NCBI GenBank assembly: GCA_041476545.1
Contig: JBGOTP010000290.1
Coordinates: 1 to 6,535 of the forward strand
DNA length: 6,535 nucleotides
DNA from: JBGOTP01 sp041476545
GTDB lineage: Bacteria > Acidobacteriota > Vicinamibacteria > Vicinamibacterales > CAVVIG01
Reading direction: 5' to 3'
In this document: in pieces, positions 1 through 6,409 of the stretch
Layout: each line of letters opens with the position of its first letter
Position numbering within the stretch: position 1 is the stretch's first letter
The notes under the pieces: generated by a model
What the model saw: only the letters and a program-made list of their open reading frames with translations
Databases searched by the model: none
Told to the model about the DNA's origin: nothing
Program-made: the position numbers and the translations under genes

Positions 1-1235
1 ACAACGTCCACCCGGCTTCGGTGTTCATGGGTGACAGCGGCGCTCTGCTCCTCGGTTTGAGCTTTGCCGCGTTGACGCTCAGCCACGTGCGGCAGGGGCC
101 GGCCCGATCGAACCCGCTGTCGATCGTGGCGGTACCCGTGCTGGTGCTGCTCATCCCCATTTTCGACACGACGCTCGTGACCGTCTCGCGGATTTTGTGG
201 GGCCGGGCGCCGTCGCGTGGCGGTCTGGATCATTCGTCGCACCGCCTCGTCGCCGTCGGGCTGTCCGAACCGGCGGCCGTCGGCGTGCTGTGGCTCCTTG
301 CCGCCGTGGGCGGAGCGTTTGGGATCGGCATCGATTACCTCAATCTGAGTTGGTCCAGTCCGGTTGCCGCACTGTTCCTGCTGGGCATGGTGATCTTCGC
401 GGTGTATCTGGCGCGCATCCGCGTGTACGACGAGCAGCAGGTCGCGGCGATCGATCGCGCCAGGCTGACGCCGCTCGCGATCGAGTTCATGTACAAGAAG
501 CAGATCGTTGAGGTGCTCCTCGATCTGTGTCTCGTGTCAATCGCCTACTACACGGCATATCGTCTGCGCTTCGAGGGCGACGACTTCGCGGTGAACTTCA
601 ACACGTTCTACCGGACGCTGCCACTCGTGCTGTCGACGCAGGTGCTGGCGCTCTTTGCCGTTGGTTTCTACCGTGGCGTCTGGCGGTACTTCGGGCTGTT
701 GGATACGGTCGTGGTTGCCAAGGGCGTACTGTTGGGAACGGCCGCCGCCATCGGAGGCATCCTGCTCATCGTGAGGCTCGAGAGCTACTCCCGTACGGTC
801 TTCGTCATCGATGCCATCCTGCTGGCGACGTTACTGACGGCCTCACGCGTGTCGTTCCGCTTGTTCGCTGAGTTTCTGCAGCGCAATCGTCAGACCGCCG
901 CGCGCGTGGTGATCTATGGCGCCGGCGCCGGCGGGGCGGTCGTCGTCCGCGAATTGACGACGAACGAAGACGCGCCTTGCAGAATCCTCGGGTTCGTGGA
1001 CGACGATTCGGGGAAGCGGGGCATGAACCTGCACGGCTATCGGGTGATGGGCGGGTACGACACGCTCGCCGCGCTCATCACGAGCGGGGCCGTCGACACT
1101 GTCGTGATCAGCGCGCGGATCATCCATCACGAGCGGTTGCAGGCGCTCGAAGCTCTCTGTCGCAGCCGCGGCGTGGCGCTGTCGCACCTGCGTGTCGATC
1201 TCGAGGCGCTGGTCGCCGTGGGGGGCAACCGCTGA
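1..1235 (+). CDS. WecA/MraY-type sugar-1-phosphate transferase C-terminus fused to CapD/PglF N-terminal region (5' partial)
   Basis: This gene is cut by the left window edge; the first complete codon is at 3 and the frame is open from there. The GTG at 21 is only an internal Val of the family motif (HPASVFMGDSG), not a start. Numbering from that Val as residue 1, the first ~135 residues are the end of a polyprenyl-phosphate glycosyl-1-phosphate transferase. FMGDSG (2-7) carries the third invariant Asp of the MraY/WecA superfamily, and GRAPSRGGLDHSSHRL (61-76) matches the C-terminal cytoplasmic His motif (HxxHRL). Membrane segments alternate with these. A second module follows: membrane segments at about 163-285 containing YRLRF, FYRGVWRY and RTVFVIDAILLATLLTASR, typical of the CapD/PglF/WbpM N-terminus. 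Then comes a Rossmann fold with YGAGAGG (299-305) and GFVDDD (324-329), ending at residue 404. The catalytic SDR domain of CapD is missing. Family knowledge predicts lipid-linked sugar transfer at the inner membrane to start an envelope glycan; the fused part's role is unknown. The next gene begins 2 nt after the stop. Confidence 0.85.
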   Translation, partial: NVHPASVFMGDSGALLLGLSFAALTLSHVRQGPARSNPLSIVAVPVLVLLIPIFDTTLVTVSRILWGRAPSRGGLDHSSHRLVAVGLSEPAAVGVLWLLAAVGGAFGIGIDYLNLSWSSPVAALFLLGMVIFAVYLARIRVYDEQQVAAIDRARLTPLAIEFMYKKQIVEVLLDLCLVSIAYYTAYRLRFEGDDFAVNFNTFYRTLPLVLSTQVLALFAVGFYRGVWRYFGLLDTVVVAKGVLLGTAAAIGGILLIVRLESYSRTVFVIDAILLATLLTASRVSFRLFAEFLQRNRQTAARVVIYGAGAGGAVVVRELTTNEDAPCRILGFVDDDSGKRGMNLHGYRVMGGYDTLAALITSGAVDTVVISARIIHHERLQALEALCRSRGVALSHLRVDLEALVAVGGNR

Positions 1236-1237
1236 TT

Positions 1238-3013
1238 GTGCCGACAAAGTCGCTCTGTCGGCATGTGTTCGGCGACCCGTCTGCGCACAAGCGCCAGGAT
1301 CTCGTCATCTCATTGCTCATCGCCTGTTTTCCTCTGGCCTGGCTGGCATTCTTCAACAAGACGTTTGCCTTCGACTGGAACAACCATCTGTGGATGATTG
1401 CCTACACAGGAGAATACTTCCGACATCACCTGTCGTTCCCGTCAACGCTCAATACGAACGAGGTGATCGGGATCCCCATCTCCATTTTTTACGGCAGCCT
1501 GCTCTATCCAGTGGCCGGGCTCGTGAGCGCCCTCACCGGAGCGGCGATCGCGCTGCGCGTGATTGCCGTGGCCCTCTTCTGGCTGCAATGTACGCAAGTC
1601 GCGAAGCTCGTCCGGGCCGTGTACCCAGGGCGAGATGTCGCATGGGCCGTGGCCGCCGTCGTTTCCTTTGCCGTCTACCCGCTGACGAATCTCTACAACC
1701 GAAGTGCGATCACGGAATTGGTCGCGGTCTCCCTGCTGGTATCTGCCTGCTCGATCTGGCTGCGGGTCATCTATACCAGCGATGGTCCGGACGCCTGGGC
1801 GTCCGCGTCGTTCGCGTGGCTGCTGCTGACACTGTCCGCCGGCTCACACCCGATTACCGCAGTGCTCGGGGGCGTATTGTTCTGCCTCCTTCTTGTCGGG
1901 GGCTTCGTTGGAGCCGCACGTCGCCGGGCGCTTGCGAGGGTGATTGTCGTCAACGCGCCGATGTTTCTCGTCGTGCTTTCGCCCTGGCTCTATGCGACCC
2001 TGACATTCCACCGCGACCTGTGGATCACGTCGCTCATCCCATCGGTCAAGGTGTACTCGGACTCCATCGATCTGTGGTGGATCCGGCTGTTTCCCATACC
2101 GTTTGACATCCGGCCCCTCCGAGCGGCTCTCGGTTCAGTGTCGACGGCTTACCTGGATGCGCAAATCAATTTCGGGCTCCTCATCATCGTGTGCTTCCTC
2201 GTCTTCCAGGTAGGTCGTCGCGTACGACGCCACCAGATGCCGTTCACGAGGGAGGCCGGCGCTGGTGCGGTGTGTCTCGGTCTGTTTGCGCTCGTCTGCT
2301 ATGGCTCGACCTCAATCAGCGTCTGGTCTCGCCTGCCGCAGTTCCTGGCATTTTTCCAGTTTGCGTATCGTCTCGTGACGTATTGCGACCTGTTCCTGCT
2401 TGCCGCGGTCGTGGTCCTGCTCAGCTCTCTCAGACCGTTTCACGAGGAGCTTCGGCGGCCTCTGACCATGTGCCTGGCTGCCGCAGTGGCCGTGATGACC
2501 CTGGGCGTCCCGGTGAAGTTTGCTCATGCCGCGGCCGTTCAACGCACGGGCGTGCTGCCCGGAATTGGAATTTTCGGTGAACGCGAGACCCTGGCACACC
2601 TCCCCGGATCCGTGCAGTGGCCTGACTACGGCGACCGGACAGGATTTGCTGGAGTGCTTGCGGACGCGCCGGTGACCAGGCTTTCTGTCGGGACAGGGAA
2701 ACATTTCGGGCAGGTGGACAATGCGACGAGCCCGACGGGGTCAAACAGAGTCGCGACCAACATCGAGGCGTTTCCCTGGAACAGGGTCGTACTGGATGGA
2801 CGGGAGGTGCCGCTGTCCGAAACATACACGTCAGATTGGTTTCTGAGTGCCGCGCTGGCCGTCAATGAGCCTTCGGTCAATCACGTGGTGGGCTACAAGT
2901 TTTCGCCGGACAGGCTCTACACCGTATTGAGAACCACATCAGGCCTCGTACTGGCAGGCTGGGCCGGTGGATTGTTGCTCGTAAGCGTGCGGAGACGGAG
3001 ACGGCAGGGCTGA
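1238..3013 (+). CDS. Multipass membrane protein, PF10131/YfhO-like, putative GT-C type glycosyltransferase
   Basis: This 591-residue protein starts at GTG 1238, two bases after the upstream stop. A G-run at about 1220-1225 is a poor but possible ribosome binding site, and GTG 1265 is an alternative start. The frame stays open upstream to 977, but that part lies over the preceding gene. The first membrane helix (~22-39) is followed by an acidic loop with D46 and H50 (FDWNNHLW), the usual place of the GT-C catalytic Asp. Further matches to PF10131-type membrane proteins are PISIFYGSLLYP (80-91), YNRSAITE (153-160), GSHPITA (202-208) and WSRLPQFLAFFQFAYR (363-378, like the family's 'P.L..QFPYR'). 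A helix at ~409-426 precedes a soluble, probably periplasmic domain (~427-565), then a last helix and an Arg-rich tail (RRRRRQG) placed in the cytoplasm by the positive-inside rule. Operon context with the sugar-1-phosphate transferase suggests a role in envelope glycan assembly. No substrate can be named, and activity is inferred only. Confidence 0.75.
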   Translation: MPTKSLCRHVFGDPSAHKRQDLVISLLIACFPLAWLAFFNKTFAFDWNNHLWMIAYTGEYFRHHLSFPSTLNTNEVIGIPISIFYGSLLYPVAGLVSALTGAAIALRVIAVALFWLQCTQVAKLVRAVYPGRDVAWAVAAVVSFAVYPLTNLYNRSAITELVAVSLLVSACSIWLRVIYTSDGPDAWASASFAWLLLTLSAGSHPITAVLGGVLFCLLLVGGFVGAARRRALARVIVVNAPMFLVVLSPWLYATLTFHRDLWITSLIPSVKVYSDSIDLWWIRLFPIPFDIRPLRAALGSVSTAYLDAQINFGLLIIVCFLVFQVGRRVRRHQMPFTREAGAGAVCLGLFALVCYGSTSISVWSRLPQFLAFFQFAYRLVTYCDLFLLAAVVVLLSSLRPFHEELRRPLTMCLAAAVAVMTLGVPVKFAHAAAVQRTGVLPGIGIFGERETLAHLPGSVQWPDYGDRTGFAGVLADAPVTRLSVGTGKHFGQVDNATSPTGSNRVATNIEAFPWNRVVLDGREVPLSETYTSDWFLSAALAVNEPSVNHVVGYKFSPDRLYTVLRTTSGLVLAGWAGGLLLVSVRRRRRQG

Positions 3014-3021
3014 AGCCCTGC
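3004..3021 (+). repeat. Perfect 7-bp hairpin around the stop codon
   Basis: GCAGGGC (3004-3010) and GCCCTGC (3015-3021) pair perfectly around the loop TGAA. The loop holds the TGA stop (3011-3013) of the upstream gene. No T-run follows on either strand, so it is not a canonical Rho-independent terminator, though it may still slow polymerase or protect the 3' end between the two convergent genes (gap 3014-3046). GGGCTGAAGCCC-type palindromes occur as dispersed intergenic repeats in many environmental genomes; that is recalled knowledge and was not checked here. Confidence 0.6.
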
Positions 3022-3046
3022 ACTGCATCACCGTCCCCTTACTGGC

Positions 3047-4756
3047 TCAATTGAACTTCGCTTCGCAGGTCGCATTGCCGTTCACCAAGGCAAACGCGCG
3101 GTACGGCGGCCCGCTTCCCGCCTGAGCAAACCCGAACCACTCGTCACCGCCGGACCGATGCCTGATGTGCCGCCACACGTCGCCGACCACCTGACCATAG
3201 CTGGGATCGGCCTCTCTCACGACGGGCGCTCGTTCCGCAAGGCCCCGGACGACACCGACACCATCCTCTACGGCAATTGCCGTCACGGCCGGCATCGAGA
3301 GACGTCCGGAGATCCGAAAGGAGCCTCCGGGCTCGACCCGCTGAAGATAGAATGAGCCGTCGCACGTCGGCGTCGAAGACGCGGTGCCCGCGGCTGGATG
3401 ATCAATGATCGGCAGGGGCGGGAAAAGCGGAGGGGACGCCAGTCGACTCGAGTCGTACGGTGTGCTCGGGGCCGGGTGAAGCGTCTTGATCCATTCCCAG
3501 TCCCGTGCCCCCACGCGTAGTGCCAGCGCCGCGGTCCGGGCATTTTCCGTCTTCGCTGCCCAGACGGCGCCCACGAACAGATCGAGCGGCAGCCCGGCGA
3601 GCATGAGCGCGAAGACAAAGGTGTACGCGGCCCGGATCCGGCGGCCACTGGCGTCGGACGCGGACACGCGGATGGTCCACAGAGCGAGGACCGCGCTTAC
3701 ATTCAGCATCGCGAACAGCGCATACCTCGATTGGGCGGCTTGCGCGACTCCGAACCGGGTTCTTGCGATGGACGTCATCGCCGTCGTCACGAATACGAAG
3801 ACCATGATCCCCAGACACAGGAGTTGACAGTCGGACGGGGTTCGGCCGAGGCGCAGGACGCGATACCCTTCGCGAAGGCCCGTCGCGGCGATGACCGCGC
3901 CAAGGACGGCTCCTGCCGAGACGCTCGCATAGGAGACGGGGCCCGCAAGGAACGCCAGACCGAACAGTGTCATGCGCCCGAACTCGTGTGCATCGATGGA
4001 AGGTGGCTGAAGGGCTGTCAGCGCTGTCGAGCGCGCATAAAGCCAGGCCGCGGCGACGGCGCCCGCGAGGAGCGCTGCCGAGATCGGGACGGAGCGTGGC
4101 GTGTGCGAAGCGAGCGCCATGGCCACGAGCGCAAACGGCACGGCCAGACCCTGGCCGGACGTGACGATGCTGCCGGCGGCGGCGAGTGCCGCGCCGAGCA
4201 GCCACAGACCGCCCTGGACGCCACGATGCGTCTGCCGACACGCCCGGATCACTCCAAGCATGGCGACTGTGGCCAGCGCGACCACGAGCGGAATCGTGAT
4301 GCCCGCAGGGGAGAGGAAGACCTGAAGCTGATACGTGAAGAAGAGAAGCGCCAGGGTCGTGGCCACGAATGCGCGCGCGGCCACCGCTGGCAGATTGGCG
4401 CGCCGGCATGCAGACTGGACGAGCGCGGCCACCGTGAGCAGGTAGCACCCGATTCCCACCGTCCACATCAACGGGCCGGGCAAGCCGTTGAGACGAGCGT
4501 CCAGCCACATCAGCAGGCGCGGAATGACAATGACGTGCTCGTTTGCCGGGACGAAAATGTAGTCGCTGAGCGGGGCATGCGACAGCAGCGGCGCCATCCA
4601 GTCCCAGTCGTCCTTGTAGAGCACTCGAAACCGGGCCGTCACGGCAAAGAAGAGGAAGACCAGAGCGAAAACAACACCGAGTGCGAGCTGCAGGTTCGAG
4701 AAGACGCTGTGCGATCGGGACAACGGCTGCTGGCTGCACCCGTCCCGGGCGTTCAC
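3047..4756 (-). CDS. Multipass membrane protein with DDWDW loop motif, putative GT-C-like
   Basis: This 569-residue integral membrane protein starts at GTG 4756, whose last two bases overlap the thiG stop (GTGA). A GAGGGA about 11 nt upstream could serve as ribosome binding site. After one helix (~23-42) comes KDDWDWM (48-54), with two acidic residues in the first extracytoplasmic loop as in GT-C glycosyltransferases. ANEHVIVIPRLLMWLD (71-86) follows. Roughly eight to ten hydrophobic helices run to ~400, with R332/R334 and SRYALF (343-348) between later helices. The C-terminal ~165 residues are soluble, Pro-rich at 428-464, then a compact domain (~465-569) with two Cys (C465, C564) that could form a disulfide outside the membrane. 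I recognise no named family. GT-C-like topology and the acidic loop are seen; a sugar-transfer role is inference. It could equally be an uncharacterised envelope protein. It sits last in the minus-strand cluster, convergent with the polysaccharide genes. Confidence 0.72.
   Translation of the reverse strand: MNARDGCSQQPLSRSHSVFSNLQLALGVVFALVFLFFAVTARFRVLYKDDWDWMAPLLSHAPLSDYIFVPANEHVIVIPRLLMWLDARLNGLPGPLMWTVGIGCYLLTVAALVQSACRRANLPAVAARAFVATTLALLFFTYQLQVFLSPAGITIPLVVALATVAMLGVIRACRQTHRGVQGGLWLLGAALAAAGSIVTSGQGLAVPFALVAMALASHTPRSVPISAALLAGAVAAAWLYARSTALTALQPPSIDAHEFGRMTLFGLAFLAGPVSYASVSAGAVLGAVIAATGLREGYRVLRLGRTPSDCQLLCLGIMVFVFVTTAMTSIARTRFGVAQAAQSRYALFAMLNVSAVLALWTIRVSASDASGRRIRAAYTFVFALMLAGLPLDLFVGAVWAAKTENARTAALALRVGARDWEWIKTLHPAPSTPYDSSRLASPPLFPPLPIIDHPAAGTASSTPTCDGSFYLQRVEPGGSFRISGRLSMPAVTAIAVEDGVGVVRGLAERAPVVREADPSYGQVVGDVWRHIRHRSGGDEWFGFAQAGSGPPYRAFALVNGNATCEAKFN
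4753..4756 (-). promoter_or_regulatory. GTGA stop-start overlap (translational coupling)
   Basis: The thiG stop TGA (4755-4753) and the GTG start of the membrane-protein gene (4756-4754) share bases, giving a 4-base overlap. Such overlaps commonly let a terminating ribosome restart. This supports both the chosen GTG and co-transcription of the two genes. Confidence 0.7.
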
Positions 4757-5526
4757 TGCCCGACCAGTCCCTCAGCCGGGCTGCTGGCGGTCGCGTACAA
4801 CTTCCGCGGAATTCTGCCGGCCCCGAAGGCGAGCCGTCCGGCGCGCACGGCCAGCTTCATGGCTTCCGCCATCGCGACGGGATCCCGCGCACCCGCGATG
4901 GCCGTGTTCATCAACACCGCGTCCGCGCCGAGCTCCATCGCGAACGCCGCGTCCGACGCCGTGCCCACGCCCGCATCGACAATCAGAGGCACGCGCGCAA
5001 ACTCACGGATGATCCGGAGATTGTTGGCGTTCTGCACGCCCATTCCCGAGCCAATCGGCGCGCCGAGGGGCATCACCGCGGATGCGCCCGCATCTTCCAG
5101 CTTCCGGCAGACGACGGGATCGTCGGTCGTGTAGGGGAGGACGATGAAGCCTTCGGCCACGAGCGTGCGCGTGGCCTCGAGCAGTGCCACGTTGTCGGGG
5201 AAGAGTGTCCGCTCGTCTCCGATGACCTCCAGCTTCACCCAGTTCGACAGCCCCGCTTCCCGGCCGAGCCGCGCCGTGCGAACGGCCTCATCTGCCGTAT
5301 AGCAGCCGGCGGTGTTCGGGAGCAGGAAGTACTTCGACGAGTCGATGTAGTCGAGGAGCGATTCCTTCGACCTGTCGGAGATGTTCACGCGGCGCACCGC
5401 GACGGTGATCATGTCGGCGCCCGAGGCCTCGTGCGCCTGCACCATTACCGCCGGCGACGAGTACTTGCCAGTCCCGACGATGAGGCGTGAGGAGAACGTT
5501 TTGCCTGCGATAACAAGATGGTCCAT
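4753..5526 (-). CDS. thiG: Thiazole synthase ThiG
   Basis: ThiG makes the thiazole phosphate moiety of thiamine from 1-deoxy-D-xylulose 5-phosphate, dehydroglycine and sulfur delivered by ThiS thiocarboxylate, in the cytoplasm. The 257-residue length is normal for the family, and the ATG at 5526 gives the expected N-terminus (MDHLVIAGKTFSSRLIVGTG). The (βα)8-barrel hallmarks are all present: GTGKY (18-22), AVRRVN (43-48), LPNTAGCYTADEAVR (69-83), WVKLEVIGD (96-104) with the Schiff-base lysine K98 and E100, LGAPIGSG (154-161), and IVDAGVG (182-188) with D184. The spacing of K98, E100 and D184 matches the catalytic trio of Bacillus subtilis ThiG (K96, E98, D182). GADAVLMNTAIAGARDP follows as the phosphate-binding end of the barrel. 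The ribosome binding site is weak (AGAGA, 8 nt upstream). thiS lies upstream on the same strand but 307 bp away, and a membrane-protein gene overlaps the 3' end. The gene appears intact. Confidence 0.97.
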   Translation of the reverse strand: MDHLVIAGKTFSSRLIVGTGKYSSPAVMVQAHEASGADMITVAVRRVNISDRSKESLLDYIDSSKYFLLPNTAGCYTADEAVRTARLGREAGLSNWVKLEVIGDERTLFPDNVALLEATRTLVAEGFIVLPYTTDDPVVCRKLEDAGASAVMPLGAPIGSGMGVQNANNLRIIREFARVPLIVDAGVGTASDAAFAMELGADAVLMNTAIAGARDPVAMAEAMKLAVRAGRLAFGAGRIPRKLYATASSPAEGLVGQ

Positions 5527-5546
5527 GTGCGTGATCTCTGATCCCC

Positions 5547-5563
5547 GTGGTCAACTCGACCAC
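5547..5563. repeat. Inverted repeat upstream of thiG
   Basis: GTGGTC (5547-5552) and GACCAC (5558-5563) form a perfect 6-bp stem with a 5-nt loop. It lies 20 to 37 nt before the thiG ATG, where it could act as a transcript hairpin or an operator. Nothing else supports function, and a stem this short can arise by chance. Confidence 0.4.
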
Positions 5564-5798
5564 ATCGATAGTTGCCGCCAGAAACGTGCGGCTCTGCGAA
5601 CGGCTCGACGGCGCGGGAAACCGCCTCTCCGCGACCTGTCTGTGGTATGCGGCCGCTCCGTGAGCTGCCGCGGATTTCGGCGCTACGAGTCGGTTTCCGG
5701 TCTGTGCCGAGCGTCGCGCCGCTCGCGATGTTCGCTGCCGCCGCACGTCTCTGGCAGCGCGTCCCAGTGGTCGAGAGTACGCCAGTGAGTCTAAGTGA

Positions 5799-5829
5799 CC
5801 TTCGTGTCCTCTGTGTCCTTCGTGGTGAA
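5799..5829 (-). repeat. Dispersed CACGAAGGA-type 9-bp tandem repeat
   Basis: Three near-identical 9-mers stand in tandem: CCTTCGTGT (5799-5807), CCTCTGTGT (5808-5816) and CCTTCGTGG (5817-5825), followed by TGAA. Read on the minus strand this is a TTCACCACGAAGGACAC-type element. I recall this kind of sequence as a very common intergenic repeat in environmental bacterial genomes, where it is often mistranslated as short hypothetical proteins. It begins only 4 bases past the thiS stop codon. Confidence 0.75.
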
Positions 5830-5833
5830 GGCT

Positions 5834-6067
5834 CTATCCCCCACCGACGAAGTTCACGATTTCAATCCGATCGCCGTCGCGGATCTCGGTGCGGTCAAAC
5901 AACGCGCGCTTCAGGACCGTGAGGTTGTGCTCGACGGCGACGCGTCGCGCGTCGATGTCGAGCTGCGCGAGCAGGCCGCTCACTGTAAGAGGGCCGGCGA
6001 CTTCGAACGGGTCACCGTTCAGCGTGATCTTCAAGGACGAGCCAGCCGTTTTCATTCTAGCCCACAT
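5834..6067 (-). CDS. thiS: Sulfur carrier protein ThiS
   Basis: ThiS is a small ubiquitin-like protein. Its C-terminal Gly is adenylated by ThiF and converted to a thiocarboxylate that donates sulfur to ThiG for thiazole formation. From ATG 6067 it is 77 residues; from the second ATG (6055) it is 73. I chose 6067 because GGAG lies 10 nt upstream, but the family core starts only at LKITLNG (12-18), so 6055 remains possible. Core signs are LKITLNG, a Leu-rich helix (TVSGLLAQLDID, 28-39), VAVEHN (43-48), DGDRIEIVNF (64-73) and the terminal VGGG ending exactly at the stop, with the essential Gly-Gly intact. The frame stays open upstream to 6523, but that extension is Arg/Pro-rich and unlike ThiS. 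It is on the same strand as thiG, with a 307-bp gap. ThiF and ThiH/ThiO are not in the window. Confidence 0.93.
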   Translation of the reverse strand: MWARMKTAGSSLKITLNGDPFEVAGPLTVSGLLAQLDIDARRVAVEHNLTVLKRALFDRTEIRDGDRIEIVNFVGGG

Positions 6068-6077
6068 GCCCGCTGAA

Positions 6078-6081
6078 CTCC
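6078..6081 (-). promoter_or_regulatory. Shine-Dalgarno of thiS (decides start)
   Basis: GGAG on the minus strand is separated by 10 nt from ATG 6067 and by 22 nt from ATG 6055. This favours the upstream start by a modest margin. Confidence 0.5.
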
Positions 6082-6085
6082 GATG

Positions 6086-6106
6086 GCTGGGAGCTGGGTC
6101 CTGGGT
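6086..6106. repeat. 7-bp tandem repeat upstream of thiS
   Basis: Three 7-mers stand in tandem: GCTGGGA (6086-6092), GCTGGGT (6093-6099) and CCTGGGT (6100-6106). On the minus strand this reads as an ACCCAGGACCCAGC-type element. I recall such elements as frequent intergenic repeats in GC-rich soil bacteria, but did not verify this. It ends 5 bases before the thiS ribosome binding site. Confidence 0.65.
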
Positions 6107-6141
6107 CAGTTTCCCGGACGGAGGACGTTGCTGCCGCCGGA

Positions 6142-6176
6142 CGGGGCGACTCGGCGCCTCGCCGCCACGAATGACG
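6142..6176. repeat. Duplicated non-coding element, copy 1
   Basis: Three blocks recur in the same order at 6410-6439: CGGGGC (6142-6147), then TCGGCGCC (6151-6158), then CCACGAATGACG (6165-6176). Only the spacers differ in length (3 and 6 nt here). The 12-base block is identical in both copies. It lies in the non-coding DNA upstream of thiS. Confidence 0.6.
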
Positions 6177-6182
6177 CGCGGA

Positions 6183-6334
6183 AAAATGCGTGCACCGGCC
6201 TGGGCTGACGATCGCCGCGTCGATTTCAGCCAATGTCGATGGCCGGTGTTCGGAACAAGCAACGCCGGTGTAGTTCGAGCAGTGGGGTGATTCTCGACGA
6301 TCGCCGCGGCCCGTACGCCTCTCGCACGCATTTT
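6183..6334. repeat. Segment bounded by 11-bp inverted repeats with an internal 13-bp direct repeat
   Basis: AAAATGCGTGC (6183-6193) and its exact reverse complement GCACGCATTTT (6324-6334) bound 152 bp. Inside, GACGATCGCCGCG occurs twice in direct orientation (6207-6219 and 6296-6308). No coding signal is seen between them. This could be a degraded small mobile element or chance in GC-rich DNA. Confidence 0.4.
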
Positions 6335-6409
6335 ACCGGCACCGGATCGCGCGCATTCGACGCGGCGGGGCCTGAGTCGTCCCGTCCGCCGGCACGACCA
6401 CATCCCATC

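Larger units (their letters stand above)
5527..5833 (-). other. 307-bp spacer between thiS and thiG without a convincing gene
   Basis: Reading frames run through this stretch on both strands, as expected in GC-rich DNA, but their translations are Arg/Ala/Pro-rich and show no family motif. On the thiS side it holds a 9-bp-unit repeat (5799-5829). On the thiG side it holds a 6-bp-stem inverted repeat (5547-5563). CTCGACCAC (5555-5563) also recurs inverted as GTGGTCGAG at 5767-5775. I see no TPP riboswitch, tRNA or clear promoter. Confidence 0.6.

Noticed and set aside
977..1237. Upstream extension of the second plus-strand gene in its own frame
   Set aside because: It would lie entirely over the end of the transferase fusion; its translation is Arg/His-rich and hydrophilic, unlike the membrane protein that begins after 1238.
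3004..3046. Rho-independent terminator between the convergent genes
   Set aside because: The hairpin is perfect but no T-run follows on either strand.
3402..4739. Long open frames overlapping the membrane-protein gene, including a plus-strand frame at 3731-5134
   Set aside because: They are GC-rich shadow frames with charged, repetitive composition. The 3047-4756 frame has clear transmembrane periodicity and the GTGA start overlap.
5549..5554. TTGACC as a -35 box for thiG on the minus strand
   Set aside because: It is only 22 nt before the ATG; a -10 at normal spacing would fall at the start codon, and none is present.
5572..5922. Plus-strand small protein across the thiS-thiG spacer
   Set aside because: Its C-terminal part only translates the 9-bp tandem repeat and the antisense of thiS; no ribosome binding site or family motif.
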